This document shows positions 30,727-40,180 of a DNA stretch of 64,000 bases, in pieces (position 1 is the first letter of the stretch; every line of letters begins with the position of its first letter). The stretch spans positions 62,001 through 126,000 of the forward strand of contig NZ_JASISS010000005.1 of the NCBI RefSeq assembly GCF_030063195.1. Direction: 5' to 3'. Under the pieces are notes generated by a model. It was not told the origin of the DNA. It searched no databases and worked only from the letters and a program-made list of their open reading frames with translations. Source of the stretch: Cryobacterium sp. PH31-AA6 (GTDB lineage: Bacteria > Actinomycetota > Actinomycetes > Actinomycetales > Microbacteriaceae). A program made the position numbers and the translations under genes.

Positions 30727-31676
30727 GCCCCATTCGCGTCGGCACCCGGGGGAGCGCCCTGGCCCTGGCCCAGACGACGCAGATCGCCAACCGGATCGCC
30801 ACCGCGGCCGGGGCTGAGGTCGAGATCGTCCAGGTCACGACCCACGGCGACACCTCCAGGGAGCCGTTGTCCAGCCTCGGTGGAACGGGCGTCTTCGCCA
30901 GCGCCCTCCGGGATTCGCTGCTCGCCGGGGAGTGCGACCTGATCGTGCACTCGCTCAAGGACCTACCCACCGCCGAGTATCCAGGCCTGGTCATTGGGGC
31001 GACGCCCAAGCGCGCGGATGCCCGTGACGTGCTCTGCGCGCGTGACGGTTTCACCCTCGCGACCCTCCCGCAGGGGGCCCGCGTCGGCACCGGATCGCCT
31101 CGCCGGGTGGCGCAGCTGCGCTCGCTGCGCCCCGACCTCGACGTCGTCGACATCCGCGGGAACGTCGACACCAGGCTCGGTCGCGTGGTGGAGGGCGATC
31201 TCGATGCCGTCGTGCTCGCGGCCGCCGGCCTCGGCCGGCTCGGGCTGCTGACCACCTTCGAACCGGAGTTTCTCGAGCTGTCCGCCTGGCCGACCGCGCC
31301 GGGCCAGGGTGCCCTGGCGATCGAGGTGCGCTCCGGCCGGCCGGACCGCGCGCTGGAACGAGCGCTGGCCGCCATCAACCATTCCTCGACCCAGGCCACG
31401 ACGACGGCGGAGCGGCTCGTCCTCGCCCGCCTCGAGGCCGGGTGCGCCGCGCCGATCGGCGCCATGGCCGCGATCGACGACGGACTCCTCTTCCTTACCG
31501 CAACGGTGTACAGTCCAGATGGTGCTCAAAGTGTCGTGAGCTCACATGCGGCGACACCTGAATCATTTTCCCTTGCACACCTGGTCGACGCCGCCCAGGA
31601 CGTCTCAGAACGTGTGTCCCGAGACCTGCTCTCCGGCGGTGCTGCCGACTTCGCCCCGATGAAGGTGACTTCGTAA
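30723..31676 (+). CDS. hemC: Hydroxymethylbilane synthase
   Basis: 317 residues. RVGTRGSALALAQT is the family start, HSLKDLPT and GTGSPRR are the substrate-binding blocks, and C241 in EAGCAAPIGA carries the dipyrromethane cofactor. It joins four porphobilinogens. GTG 30723 overlaps the hemH stop in GTGA; the open frame upstream to 30657 is inside hemH. Confidence 0.95.
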   Translation: MSPIRVGTRGSALALAQTTQIANRIATAAGAEVEIVQVTTHGDTSREPLSSLGGTGVFASALRDSLLAGECDLIVHSLKDLPTAEYPGLVIGATPKRADARDVLCARDGFTLATLPQGARVGTGSPRRVAQLRSLRPDLDVVDIRGNVDTRLGRVVEGDLDAVVLAAAGLGRLGLLTTFEPEFLELSAWPTAPGQGALAIEVRSGRPDRALERALAAINHSSTQATTTAERLVLARLEAGCAAPIGAMAAIDDGLLFLTATVYSPDGAQSVVSSHAATPESFSLAHLVDAAQDVSERVSRDLLSGGAADFAPMKVTS

Positions 31677-32467
31677 TGACCTGGCGTTACAAGACCAAAC
31701 CGAACCTGACCAAGCCGCTGACCGGCTGGCGCGTCCTTGTGCCGCGCGGTGGACCGTGGGGCGACCACGTCGCCGCCGACCTGCGCGCCAGGGGTGCGCA
31801 GCCGGTCGTCGCGCCGATGATCAACTTCGCCGCGACCGATGACGCGCCCGCCCTCGAAGCGGCACTGGCCAGGCTCGCTGCCGGCGACTTCGACTGGATG
31901 ACGGTCACCAGCGCCACCACGGTCGATGTTCTGTCGTCCCACCGGGCATCCGTCGCCGCCGGCACCCGGATCGCGGCCGTCGGCGAGACCACCGCCGCGG
32001 CGCTGATCGCCGCCGGGTATCGGGTCGACATCGTGCCGTCGGAGGACAACTCGGCCCGCGGCCTCCTCTCCGAGTGGGAGGCGGCGACCCAGGGTGTCGT
32101 GCCGCTGCGCATCCTCACCCTCCGGTCGGAGATCGCCAAGCCGCTGCTCACCGAGGGACTGCGCCGGATCGGCCACGAGGTTGAATCGGTCGTCGCATAC
32201 CGCACCATCGGCGTGCCGGTCGCCGACCGGGTCGTGGCCGACGTGCTGGCCGGCCGCGTTCAGGCGGTGCTCGTCACCTCGGGGAGCGTCGCCCAGCAGG
32301 TGCAGGACCAGCTCGGACCGGTTCCGGAGAGCACGATCGTCGCCTGCATCGGGCCGCGCACGGCGAAGGATGCCGCGGCGATCGGGCTCAGGGTCGACGT
32401 CGTCGCCGACGCACCGAGCGCCGAATCGCTGATCGAGGCCCTGGTCCAGGTGGCGCTCTCCCGCTAA
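31676..32467 (+). CDS. hemD: Uroporphyrinogen-III synthase
   Basis: 263 residues in the two-domain HemD fold (LVPRGGPWGDHVAADLRARGAQPVVAPMI at the start, TSGSVAQQVQDQL and CIGPRTAKDAAAIGL in the second domain). Sequence is poorly conserved in this family; position directly after hemC, with a one-base stop/start overlap, supports the call. It closes and inverts ring D. Confidence 0.9.
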   Translation: MTWRYKTKPNLTKPLTGWRVLVPRGGPWGDHVAADLRARGAQPVVAPMINFAATDDAPALEAALARLAAGDFDWMTVTSATTVDVLSSHRASVAAGTRIAAVGETTAAALIAAGYRVDIVPSEDNSARGLLSEWEAATQGVVPLRILTLRSEIAKPLLTEGLRRIGHEVESVVAYRTIGVPVADRVVADVLAGRVQAVLVTSGSVAQQVQDQLGPVPESTIVACIGPRTAKDAAAIGLRVDVVADAPSAESLIEALVQVALSR

Positions 32468-32508
32468 CCCCGCTAACCCCCCTCGTCCCCGCCCCCAGAC
32501 CTCCGACC

Positions 32509-32571
32509 CCGCGAACTGTGAGTTGCGCACCATTTCGAGCCCCAAAACGGTGCTTAAGTCACTGTTCGCGG
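32509..32571. repeat. Imperfect inverted repeat between hemD and hemB
   Basis: CCGCGAAC at 32509 pairs with GTTCGCGG at 32564-32571. Further matches inside include GGTGC and an AAA/TTT pair around the centre. It ends 18 bases before the hemB -10 box. It could terminate the hemEY..CD transcript or be a copy of an intergenic hairpin family. Confidence 0.65.
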
Positions 32572-32589
32572 AGCCTCGGCCGGGCGACG

Positions 32590-32595
32590 TAGGGT
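32590..32595 (+). promoter_or_regulatory. -10 box TAGGGT, leaderless start of hemB
   Basis: TAGGGT, six bases, then GTG 32602. This gives hemB-hemL their own promoter apart from hemE-hemD. Confidence 0.65.
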
Positions 32596-32601
32596 TAACG
32601 G

Positions 32602-33591
32602 GTGATAAACCCCGTCATCCGCCCGCGACGGTTGCGCTCTACACCCGCGCTCCGTCGCCTGGCCAGCGAAACCCGCCTGCACCCCTCCGAGCTCGTCCTA
32701 CCGATGTTCGTTCGGGAGGGCACCGGTGATTCGGTGCCGATCCAGTCGATGCCCGGGGTCGTCCAACACACCATCGACAGCGCGAGGCGCGCCGTCGTGC
32801 AGGCGGCCGAGGCAGGCATCGGCGGGATCATGCTCTTCGGGGTGCCCGCCGTTCGCGATGCCATCGGCACCGGCGCGACCGACCCCGACGGGATCCTCAA
32901 CGCCGCGACCCGGGCGCTCGTCGCCGAGGTCGGGGACGCCCTCGTCGTGCAGACCGATCTCTGCCTCGATGAGTTCACCGACCACGGCCACTGCGGAATT
33001 CTCTCCGTCGACGGCAGCGTCGACAATGACAGCACCCTCGAGCGTTACCGTGAAATGGCACTCGTGCAGGCGGCATCAGGGTCGCGGCTGCTCGGCCTCA
33101 GCGGCATGATGGACGGCCAGGTGGCCGCGGTTCGCGACGCGCTCGACCAGTCCGGCTACGTCGACACCGCGGTGCTCGCCTACTCGGCCAAGTACGCCTC
33201 CGCCTTCTACGGGCCCTTCCGCGACGCCGTGGAATCCACCCTCGTCGGTGACCGCCGCAGCTACCAGCTCGACCCCGCCAACCGCAGGGAGGGCGTGCGC
33301 GAGGCCCTGCTCGATATCAGCGAGGGTGCCGACGTCGTCATGGTCAAGCCGGCCGGGAGCTACCTCGACGTGCTCGCCGACGTCGCCGCCATCAGCGATA
33401 TTCCCGTCTGGGCATACCAGGTGTCCGGCGAATACGCGATGATCGAGGCCGCCGCCGCCCACGGCTGGATCGAACGCCGGCGAGCGATCGAAGAATCCGT
33501 GCTCAGCATCCGCCGTGCCGGCGCGGATGCCGTACTCACCTACTGGGCCGTCGAGCTTGCCGACTGGCTGAACGAAAGGCCCACCCGCTGA
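32602..33591 (+). CDS. hemB: Delta-aminolevulinic acid dehydratase
   Basis: 329 residues. Two active-site lysines sit in [18 protein letters not shown] and [27 protein letters not shown] carries the zinc-type cysteines. It condenses two 5-aminolevulinates to porphobilinogen. The stop overlaps the hemL start by one base. Confidence 0.96.
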   Translation: MINPVIRPRRLRSTPALRRLASETRLHPSELVLPMFVREGTGDSVPIQSMPGVVQHTIDSARRAVVQAAEAGIGGIMLFGVPAVRDAIGTGATDPDGILNAATRALVAEVGDALVVQTDLCLDEFTDHGHCGILSVDGSVDNDSTLERYREMALVQAASGSRLLGLSGMMDGQVAAVRDALDQSGYVDTAVLAYSAKYASAFYGPFRDAVESTLVGDRRSYQLDPANRREGVREALLDISEGADVVMVKPAGSYLDVLADVAAISDIPVWAYQVSGEYAMIEAAAAHGWIERRRAIEESVLSIRRAGADAVLTYWAVELADWLNERPTR

Positions 33592-34916
33592 TGACCCGCA
33601 ACGACGACCTCTTCGAGCGCGCCCAGCGCGCCATCCCCGGCGGCGTGAACTCGCCCGTGCGCGCCTTCCGCGGTGTCGGCGGCACGCCCCTGTTCCTGGT
33701 CAAGGCGAAGGGCGCATACGTCACCGACTCCGATGGGCGCGACTACGTGGACCTGGTCAGCTCCTGGGGCCCGGCCATTCTCGGCCACGCCCACCCAGGG
33801 GTGGTCCAGGCGGTGCAGGATGCCGCGGCCCTCGGGCTGTCGTTCGGGGCTTCGACCCCCGGCGAGACCGTGCTGGCCGAGCTGATCGAGGCCAGGGTGG
33901 GTGCGGTTGAGAAGCTGCGTCTGGTCTCTACCGGCACGGAGGCGACGATGACGGCCATTCGCCTGGCCCGCGGTTTCACCGGGCGTGACCTGCTGATCAA
34001 GTTCGCCGGTCACTACCACGGGCACTCCGACGGGCTCCTGGCGCAGGCCGGGAGCGGCCTGGCCACCCTCGCCCTGCCCGGCTCGGCCGGCGTCACGGCG
34101 GCGACTGCCGCACAGACGCTCGTGCTGCCCTACAACGACCTCGCGGCCGTGAGGCTCGCCTTCGAGGCCCACCCCGGCCGCATCGCCGCCGTGATCACCG
34201 AGGCCGCCGCCGCGAACATGGGTGTCGTCGCCCCGGACCCCGGCTTCAACGCCGCCCTCACCGACCTCGCGCACGAGCACGGTGCGCTGCTCATCATCGA
34301 CGAGGTGCTCACCGGTTTCCGGGTCGGCCCGGCCGGCTACTGGGGGCTTGAGAACGCGGGTGCGCTGCCGCGGTACAGCCCCGACCTGTTCACCTTCGGC
34401 AAGGTCATCGGTGGCGGCCTGCCCGTGGCGGCGCTCGGCGGCCGGGCCGACGTGATGGACCACCTCGCCCCCAACGGCCCCGTCTACCAGGCCGGCACCC
34501 TCTCCGGAAACCCGGTGGCGGTCGCCGCGGGCATCGCCACGCTGGAGGCCCTGGACGAGGGCGTGTACGCCCAACTCGATGCCACGGCGTTGCGCCTCTC
34601 CGGTGCGGTTTCGGCCGCGCTGAGCGCGGAAGGCGTCGCGCACAGCGTGCAGCGGGCCGGCAGCCTGTTCAGCTTCGTGTTCGGCGAGGAAGCCGCGGCA
34701 TCGGCGCCGCGAGACTACGCCGAGGTTCAGCGCCAGGAGGCCTTCCGGTACGGGCCGTTCTTCCACTCCATGCTCGAGCAGGGGGTGTCCCTGCCCCCGT
34801 CGGTGTTCGAGGCCTGGTTTGTCTCGGCCGCCCACGACGAAGGTGCGATCGAGTGGATCCTCGAGTCGCTGCCCAACGCCGCGAAGGCCGCCGCGGCAGC
34901 CACGGAGGATGTGTGA
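33591..34916 (+). CDS. hemL: Glutamate-1-semialdehyde 2,1-aminomutase
   Basis: 441 residues, class III PLP enzyme. The Schiff-base lysine is K271 in [14 protein letters not shown], and [15 protein letters not shown] is the family N-terminus. It converts the HemA product to 5-aminolevulinate. hemA lies at the far end of the cluster on the other strand, so the first two enzymes are under separate promoters. Confidence 0.96.
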   Translation: MTRNDDLFERAQRAIPGGVNSPVRAFRGVGGTPLFLVKAKGAYVTDSDGRDYVDLVSSWGPAILGHAHPGVVQAVQDAAALGLSFGASTPGETVLAELIEARVGAVEKLRLVSTGTEATMTAIRLARGFTGRDLLIKFAGHYHGHSDGLLAQAGSGLATLALPGSAGVTAATAAQTLVLPYNDLAAVRLAFEAHPGRIAAVITEAAAANMGVVAPDPGFNAALTDLAHEHGALLIIDEVLTGFRVGPAGYWGLENAGALPRYSPDLFTFGKVIGGGLPVAALGGRADVMDHLAPNGPVYQAGTLSGNPVAVAAGIATLEALDEGVYAQLDATALRLSGAVSAALSAEGVAHSVQRAGSLFSFVFGEEAAASAPRDYAEVQRQEAFRYGPFFHSMLEQGVSLPPSVFEAWFVSAAHDEGAIEWILESLPNAAKAAAAATEDV

Positions 34917-34993
34917 GCATCCGCTACCCGGACGTTATTCCTTTGTGAGGATTCGATAAGCCGATTTCCGCCCGGAACAGGCAGACTAGGAGC

Positions 34994-35338
34994 ATGGCTT
35001 CCCTCCGCGTTCACCCCGACCGGCTTGAGATCCACCTGACTGCGGCGGAGAAGACCCTCTCGCTCCGGCGAGAAGACATCGTGGTGCAGCGGGAGAACAT
35101 CCGCTCGGTGACCATCACCGACGACCCGTGGATCTGGATCCGCGGAATCAAATCTCCCGGCCTCGAGGTGCCGCTCGTGCTGGCGGTCGGCACGTGGAAG
35201 TTCCATGGCGGCAAGGATTTCCTCGCGATCAAGCGCAGGCGCCAGGCCGTCGTGATCGACCTCGGTGACGAGGATTTCGCCCGCGTCATCCTGACCACCA
35301 ACCACGCACCCGACCTGATCGCCTCGCTCCAGCTCTGA
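34994..35338 (+). CDS. Hypothetical small PH-like domain protein
   Basis: 114 residues, all-beta in appearance, beginning LRVHPDRLEIHLTAAEKTLSL and containing ENIRSVTITDDPW, as in the small actinobacterial proteins with a PH-like/bPH fold. Soluble, no signal. ATG 34994 is six bases after a weak -10 like CAGACT. Function unknown. Confidence 0.7.
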   Translation: MASLRVHPDRLEIHLTAAEKTLSLRREDIVVQRENIRSVTITDDPWIWIRGIKSPGLEVPLVLAVGTWKFHGGKDFLAIKRRRQAVVIDLGDEDFARVILTTNHAPDLIASLQL

Positions 35339-35378
35339 ATTCGCTCAAGCCGAGTTCGCCCTAGCCCTGTGCCGGGTG

Positions 35379-35759
35379 TCAGCCGACCAGGAAGAGAACG
35401 AAGCCGATCAGCGGCAGGGTGCCCTGGGTCAGGGCGGCCCGCAGATAGCCGGCCCCCGTCGTCGTCAGCACCGTCGCCGCGAGCACCATCGAGCCGGTGC
35501 AGAACAGCACCAGGGCGGTGCCGGCGGCACTCTGGCCTCCGAAGAACAGCAGCAGACCGATGGCGGCGCCGACGCCGAGGAACAGGTTGTAGAAACCCTG
35601 GTTGTAGGCCATCGGCCTGGTTGTTTCCGCATCGGCCTGGCTGCGCACCCCGAACCGTTTCCAGGTGGCCGGACGCGTCCACCACACGCTCTCCATCAGA
35701 AAGATGTAGCCGTGCAGCAGCGCCGCGAGGGTGACGAATACTGCCGCGGCAATGATCAT
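35379..35759 (-). CDS. DUF1304 family membrane protein
   Basis: 126 residues, four membrane helices. LLHGYIFLMESVWWTRP and AYNQGFYNLFL are DUF1304 signatures. Function unknown. Start ATG 35759 is fixed by TAGGAT six bases upstream. The adjacent reductase gene lies 9 bp upstream on the same strand but this gene has its own promoter. Confidence 0.88.
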   Translation of the reverse strand: MIIAAAVFVTLAALLHGYIFLMESVWWTRPATWKRFGVRSQADAETTRPMAYNQGFYNLFLGVGAAIGLLLFFGGQSAAGTALVLFCTGSMVLAATVLTTTGAGYLRAALTQGTLPLIGFVLFLVG

Positions 35760-35765
35760 TGCTGA

Positions 35766-35771
35766 ATCCTA
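35766..35771 (-). promoter_or_regulatory. -10 box TAGGAT, leaderless start of DUF1304 gene
   Basis: TAGGAT, six bases, ATG 35759. The box overlaps the stop codon of the preceding reductase gene. Confidence 0.6.
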
Positions 35772-36785
35772 GCTACGAACGGCGACCACGGTGCGCCCGT
35801 GGATCGTGCCCGCGAGGATGCGTTCGGCCGCCCCGAAGGCATCGGTGAGGCCGATTTCCTCGGTGAGACCGTCGAGCAGGTCGAGGTCGAGGTCTGCCGA
35901 CAGTCGGGCCCAGGCCTCCTCCCGCAGGGGGAGCGGCGCCTCGACCGAGTTGATGCCGAGGAGGCTGACGCCTCGCAGGATGAACGGCATGACCGTGGTC
36001 GGCAGGTCGGAACCCTGGGCGAGCCCGCAGGCGGTCACGACGCCGGCGTAGTTCATCTGGGCGAGCACGTTGGCCAGGGTGTTGCTGCCGACCGAGTCGA
36101 TTGCCGCGGCCCAGCGCTGGGCCTGCAGGGGCTTGCCGGCTTCGCTCAGGCTCCGACGGTCGACCAGTTCCGCGGCACCGAGCCGACGCAGGTAGCCGCC
36201 GAGCTCCTCGGCCCGGCCGGTGGAGGCGTGCACGCGGTAGCCGCGCGCGGCCAGGAGGGCGATCGCAATCGACCCGACGCCGCCGGCGGCGCCGGTGACG
36301 AGCACGTCCCCGGCGTCCGGCGTGATTCCGGCCCGTTCGAGCGCCAGCACCGAGAGCATCGCCGTGAACCCGGCCGTGCCGATCGCGGCCGCGCGCCGTG
36401 CGCTGATGCCCGCGGGCAGGCGGACGAGAGACGCGCCGCTCACCCTGGCGCGCTCGGCGAGGCCGCCGTGATGCGTTTCGCCCAGTCCCGCACCGTTCAG
36501 GATGACCTGGTCTCCGGGGACCCAGCGCGGGTTGGTGCTCGACTCCACCGTGCCGACTGCATCGATTCCCGCGATCAGCGGCCAGACTCGCGCGACGCCC
36601 GGCCGACCCATCATGGCCAGGCCGTCCTTGTAGTTGACGCCCGAATAGTCGACCGTGATGGTCACGTCGCCGGGCATCAGGAACCCGTCATCGACCGTGC
36701 GCAGTGCCGAACTCTGGGTCTTCTTGCCCGTCGCGTCCTCTGTGCGGTCGACGACGATTGCGCGGAACTGGGTCTCAATACTCAT
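35769..36785 (-). CDS. Zinc-free medium-chain reductase, AcuI/YhdH type
   Basis: 338 residues, MDR superfamily. VDYSGVNYKDGLAMMGRPGV and the nucleotide fold VTGAAGGVGSIAIALLA match the YhdH/AcuI quinone-oxidoreductase group, where AcuI reduces acryloyl-CoA to propionyl-CoA with NADPH. No zinc-binding cysteine cluster. The exact substrate is not proven by sequence. Single-gene unit with its own leaderless promoter. Confidence 0.85.
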   Translation of the reverse strand: MSIETQFRAIVVDRTEDATGKKTQSSALRTVDDGFLMPGDVTITVDYSGVNYKDGLAMMGRPGVARVWPLIAGIDAVGTVESSTNPRWVPGDQVILNGAGLGETHHGGLAERARVSGASLVRLPAGISARRAAAIGTAGFTAMLSVLALERAGITPDAGDVLVTGAAGGVGSIAIALLAARGYRVHASTGRAEELGGYLRRLGAAELVDRRSLSEAGKPLQAQRWAAAIDSVGSNTLANVLAQMNYAGVVTACGLAQGSDLPTTVMPFILRGVSLLGINSVEAPLPLREEAWARLSADLDLDLLDGLTEEIGLTDAFGAAERILAGTIHGRTVVAVRS

Positions 36786-36791
36786 GGGCCG

Positions 36792-36797
36792 AGCCTA
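36792..36797 (-). promoter_or_regulatory. -10 box TAGGCT, leaderless start of AcuI-like gene
   Basis: TAGGCT, six bases, ATG 36785. Confidence 0.65.
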
Positions 36798-36820
36798 CGC
36801 TCCGTCCACAGGGCTCTGGA

Positions 36821-37663
36821 TCAGGTGACGTCGCGGCGCCAGCTGACGAAGTAACCACCGACCGTGGTGACGGCCGCATAGGCGAGCAACACGAGCCCGC
36901 CCAGCCACCAATCGAGCGAGGATGTCACGCCACCGACCGGACTCGCCACCGTGAACACGCTCGCACCGACCAGGGCATCCGACGCCGCCCCGGGGAGGAA
37001 CTGTCCGATCCCCGCCGTGGCCTCGGTGAACATCGAGGCGAAGCGAAGCAGCGGCTCGACGAACTGGGTGAACGCGAGCACGATCACGATCGAGGCCACC
37101 TGGCTGGGCACGAGAACCCCGAGGCCCACCCCGATGGTCGCCCAGAGGGCCATGGCCAGGAGGATGCGGCCGAACAGGGCCCAGGTGTCCCCGTCGCCGA
37201 GGAGGGTATCCACCCCGAACGCATTGATGACCAGGCTGCCGACGCCGACGGAGGTCAGCAGTGCGATGACCCCGAAGGCGCCACCGGCCAGGAACAGGGC
37301 GATCGCCTTCGCGCCGAGCACCTGGGCTCGCCGGGGGTTGGCCAGAAACGTCGGGGTGAGGGTCTGATGCCGGAACTCACCGGTGGTGGCCAGCGCGCCG
37401 AGCAGCACGGGAAACACGTAGCCGACGGAGGACGCGAAGCTGTAGACCAGCGGGGGCAGGCTGCCGACGGGTGGGGCGCCCTGGCCGGTGCCACCGGCGG
37501 CGTCGGGGGCGATCGCACCGCTCTGGATACCGGCGAACAGCGCCGCGAGTCCGCCCGAAAGCATGCCGATGTAGCCGAACATCACGATGGCGAGCACCCA
37601 CCAGATGCGGGTGGTGAGAAGCTTGGCGAACTCGGCCCTGATGGCGCGCAGCAACATGGTCAC
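36821..37663 (-). CDS. ABC-2 type transporter permease
   Basis: 280 residues, six membrane helices with a large loop after the first (residues 45-75). The start LLRAIRAEFAKLLTTRIWWVL is typical of ABC-2 permeases paired with CcmA-like ATPases. Its start overlaps the ATPase stop by four bases. Substrate unknown; such pairs export lipids, peptides or drugs. Confidence 0.88.
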   Translation of the reverse strand: MTMLLRAIRAEFAKLLTTRIWWVLAIVMFGYIGMLSGGLAALFAGIQSGAIAPDAAGGTGQGAPPVGSLPPLVYSFASSVGYVFPVLLGALATTGEFRHQTLTPTFLANPRRAQVLGAKAIALFLAGGAFGVIALLTSVGVGSLVINAFGVDTLLGDGDTWALFGRILLAMALWATIGVGLGVLVPSQVASIVIVLAFTQFVEPLLRFASMFTEATAGIGQFLPGAASDALVGASVFTVASPVGGVTSSLDWWLGGLVLLAYAAVTTVGGYFVSWRRDVT

Positions 37664-38562
37664 AGCGAGTCACCGCCGTCCACGAGGGTGAGGAACGCGT
37701 CTTCGAGGCCCTTCTTCTGACGATGCAGGACGCTCACCTCCACGCCGGCGGTGTAGGCGATGTGACCGATCGTCCCGGGGTCGGCGGCCGTTGCCAGCAG
37801 CCCGGTGCGGCCCGGGGAGAAGGCAATGCCCGCCTGGGTCAGCGCGGTCGCCAGGGCGTCGCGATCCGGGGAGTCCACGACGATCTGCGAGGCGACCTGG
37901 GTTTCCAGGCTGGACAGCGGCCCACGGTGCACCAGCCTGCCCTTGGCGATGATGATCACGTCGTCCACGCTCTGCTGCACCTCGCTGAGCAGGTGCGAAC
38001 TGACCAGGACAGTGCGACCCTCGGCGGCCATGTCCCGCAGGAAACCGCGGATCCACTTGATGCCCTCCGGGTCGAGGCCGTTGATCGGTTCATCGAGCAC
38101 GAGGACCCCCGGGTCGCCGAGCAGCGTGCAGGCCAGTCCGAGGCGCTGGCGCATGCCCAGGGAGTAGCCGCCGACGCGCTGGCCGCCGTGCTCGGCCAGG
38201 CCGACCAGGTGCAGCACCTCGGCCACCCTGGTCTGCGGCAGCCCGGCCGCGGTCGCGGAGATCGCGAGGTGGTTGCGTGCCGTGCGTCCGGGGTGGAAGC
38301 TGGCGGCCTCCAGGGCCGCTCCCACCGTTGCCAGCGGGTGCGGCAGGTCGTGGTAGCGCAGGCCGCCGAGGGTGGCGGTGCCTGAGCTGGGGCCGATGAG
38401 GCCGAGCAGCATCCGGAGGGTCGTGGTCTTGCCTGCGCCGTTGGGGCCGAGGAAGCCGGTGACCCGCCCCGGCTCGACGGTGAAGGACAGATCGTCCACC
38501 GCGGTGACGTCACCGAATCGTTTGGTGATATTCCTGAATTCGATCACCGATCCGACTGGCAT
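37660..38562 (-). CDS. ABC transporter ATPase, CcmA/DrrA type
   Basis: 300 residues. Walker A GPNGAGKTT, signature YSLGMRQRLGLA, Walker B VLVLDEPINGLDPEG and H-loop SSHLLSEV. The C-terminal regulatory part (about 215-300) is typical of the DrrA/BcrA subfamily. It powers the adjacent permease. ATG 38562 follows a weak AT-rich promoter (CAAATAGGAAAA). Confidence 0.92.
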   Translation of the reverse strand: MPVGSVIEFRNITKRFGDVTAVDDLSFTVEPGRVTGFLGPNGAGKTTTLRMLLGLIGPSSGTATLGGLRYHDLPHPLATVGAALEAASFHPGRTARNHLAISATAAGLPQTRVAEVLHLVGLAEHGGQRVGGYSLGMRQRLGLACTLLGDPGVLVLDEPINGLDPEGIKWIRGFLRDMAAEGRTVLVSSHLLSEVQQSVDDVIIIAKGRLVHRGPLSSLETQVASQIVVDSPDRDALATALTQAGIAFSPGRTGLLATAADPGTIGHIAYTAGVEVSVLHRQKKGLEDAFLTLVDGGDSL

Positions 38563-38618
38563 CCGCGCACCCCGTTTTCCTATTTGACCTCAGACTATGC
38601 CCTGGTTTGCGTGCCCGG

Positions 38619-39524
38619 TCAGTGCGGCGCGGCGTGCCCGGCGCAGGCCGGCGCGCCTGCCTCTGCGCACGCCTCGCAGACGACCAGCTGTTCCCGGCAG
38701 GAGACGTCCCGGCAGTTGAGCATGTGCTTGGTCGGCTCTCCGCACGCCCGGCATCGACCGAGCACGGCGGCGTGGTCGCTGAAGTCCACGGACATCCGCT
38801 GGTCGAAGACGTACAGCGACCCGTTCCACAGGCCGTCGTCCCCGAACGCCTCGCCGTAGCGCACGACGCCGCCGTCGAGCTGGTAGACCTCGCCGAACCC
38901 GCGGTCCTTCATCAGCGAGCTGAGCACCTCGCAGCGGATGCCGCCCGTGCAGTAGGTGACGACGGGCTTGCCCTTGAGATGGTCATACTTGCCGCTGTCG
39001 AGTTCGGCGACGAATTCGCGCGTGTTGGCGACGTCGGGCACGACCGCGTTCCGGAACCGGCCGATCTCCGCCTCGAACGCGTTGCGGCCGTCGAAGAAGA
39101 CCACGTCGTCGCCGCGCTCCTCGACCAGGGTGTTCAGTTCGGCCGGGCTCAGCTTCTCGCCGCCGCCGACGACGCCCGCGGCGTCGACCCTGAGCTGGCC
39201 CGGCGCCCCGAAGCTGACGATCTCGTCGCGAACCTTCACGACCAGCCGGGGGAAATCGAGGCTGCGGCCGGCCCGGTCGAGCGCCGTACCGTTGCTCCAC
39301 TTGAAATCGATCTGCTTGAACGCCGCGTAGTCGCGCGTCTTCCGCACGTAGCGCTTGAGCGCGGCGAGGTCGCCGCCGATCGTGCCGTTGAGGCCGTCCG
39401 ACGAGATCAGGATCCGCCCGCGGATGCCCAGCGACTCGCAGAGGTCGCGTTGCCAGAGGCGCACGGCATCGGGGTCGGCCAGCGGGGTGAAGACGTAGTA
39501 CAGCAGAATCTTCGGGATGGCCAT
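38619..39524 (-). CDS. trhO: tRNA uridine-5-oxyacetic acid hydroxylase TrhO (rhodanese family)
   Basis: 301 residues, YceA/TrhO family. An N-terminal acylphosphatase-like domain ([14 protein letters not shown]) is followed by a rhodanese domain with catalytic C192 in [10 protein letters not shown]. The C-terminus adds a cysteine-rich zinc-like module (CRACGEP, CRDVSC, CEAC). TrhO makes 5-hydroxyuridine at the wobble position of tRNA with oxygen. Leaderless start at ATG 39524. Confidence 0.93.
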   Translation of the reverse strand: MAIPKILLYYVFTPLADPDAVRLWQRDLCESLGIRGRILISSDGLNGTIGGDLAALKRYVRKTRDYAAFKQIDFKWSNGTALDRAGRSLDFPRLVVKVRDEIVSFGAPGQLRVDAAGVVGGGEKLSPAELNTLVEERGDDVVFFDGRNAFEAEIGRFRNAVVPDVANTREFVAELDSGKYDHLKGKPVVTYCTGGIRCEVLSSLMKDRGFGEVYQLDGGVVRYGEAFGDDGLWNGSLYVFDQRMSVDFSDHAAVLGRCRACGEPTKHMLNCRDVSCREQLVVCEACAEAGAPACAGHAAPH

Positions 39525-39530
39525 CGGCCC

Positions 39531-39536
39531 ATTTTA
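39531..39536 (-). promoter_or_regulatory. -10 box TAAAAT, leaderless start of trhO
   Basis: TAAAAT, six bases, ATG 39524. Confidence 0.7.
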
Positions 39537-39565
39537 CCGGGCCTCGCGTACGGGGCGAATTTCCC

Positions 39566-39571
39566 TAGGCT
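39566..39571 (+). promoter_or_regulatory. -10 box TAGGCT of the PEBP gene
   Basis: TAGGCT 23 bases before GTG 39595. Here a short leader carries TTGGAGG just before the start, a contrast to the leaderless genes around it. Confidence 0.55.
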
Positions 39572-39594
39572 GGAGTCACCCCATTGGAGGCAAC

Positions 39595-40149
39595 GTGAAT
39601 TCACCTGATCCCCTCGCCCGCTTCGGCGAAGTCCCGCTCTTCGGGCTGGCCAGCACGGACATGACCGCCGGCCGCCCCCTCGCCCCGGCGCAATACGGCG
39701 TCGGTTCGGGCGGCGCGAACACGTCGCCCCAGCTTTCCTGGTCCGGCTTCCCCGCGGAGACTCGGAGCTTCGCGGTCACCGCCTACGACCCTGACGCGCC
39801 GACCGGCTCGGGATTCTGGCACTGGGCCGTTTTCAACCTCCCGGTGACCGTCACCAGGCTCCCGGCGGGAGTGGGCGCGGCAGGCGGCCACCTGCTACCG
39901 GCGGGCGCCGTCACCCTGCCCAACGAGGAGGGCCAGCGCTCCTTCATCGGTGCGGGACCCCCCGCAGGCACCGGCACGCACCGCTACCAGTTCATCGTGC
40001 ACGCCGTCGATCGGCCCCGCCTCGACGTCGGCCCGGGGTCGACGCCGGCCGTGCTCGGCTTCACCCTGCACTTCCACACGCTGGCCCGAGGCATCCTCGA
40101 AGCGACGGGTGTGTTCGGCGGGGCCACGGGTGACACGGAGAACCATTAG
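39595..40149 (+). CDS. YbhB/YbcL family PEBP-like protein
   Basis: 184 residues, phosphatidylethanolamine-binding protein fold. AYDPDAPTGSGFWHWAVFNLP is the family ligand-site block (DPDAP and HW). GTHRYQFIVHAVD follows. Cytosolic, unknown ligand. GTG 39595 is set by TTGGAGG five bases upstream; the frame is open to 39517 with no homology. Confidence 0.9.
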   Translation: MNSPDPLARFGEVPLFGLASTDMTAGRPLAPAQYGVGSGGANTSPQLSWSGFPAETRSFAVTAYDPDAPTGSGFWHWAVFNLPVTVTRLPAGVGAAGGHLLPAGAVTLPNEEGQRSFIGAGPPAGTGTHRYQFIVHAVDRPRLDVGPGSTPAVLGFTLHFHTLARGILEATGVFGGATGDTENH

Positions 40150-40168
40150 AAGCTGGGCCATCCAGCAG

Positions 40169-40174
40169 TAGAAT
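40169..40174 (+). promoter_or_regulatory. -10 box TAGAAT, leaderless start of LysR gene
   Basis: TAGAAT, six bases, ATG 40181. Confidence 0.65.
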
Positions 40175-40180
40175 TGCTCA

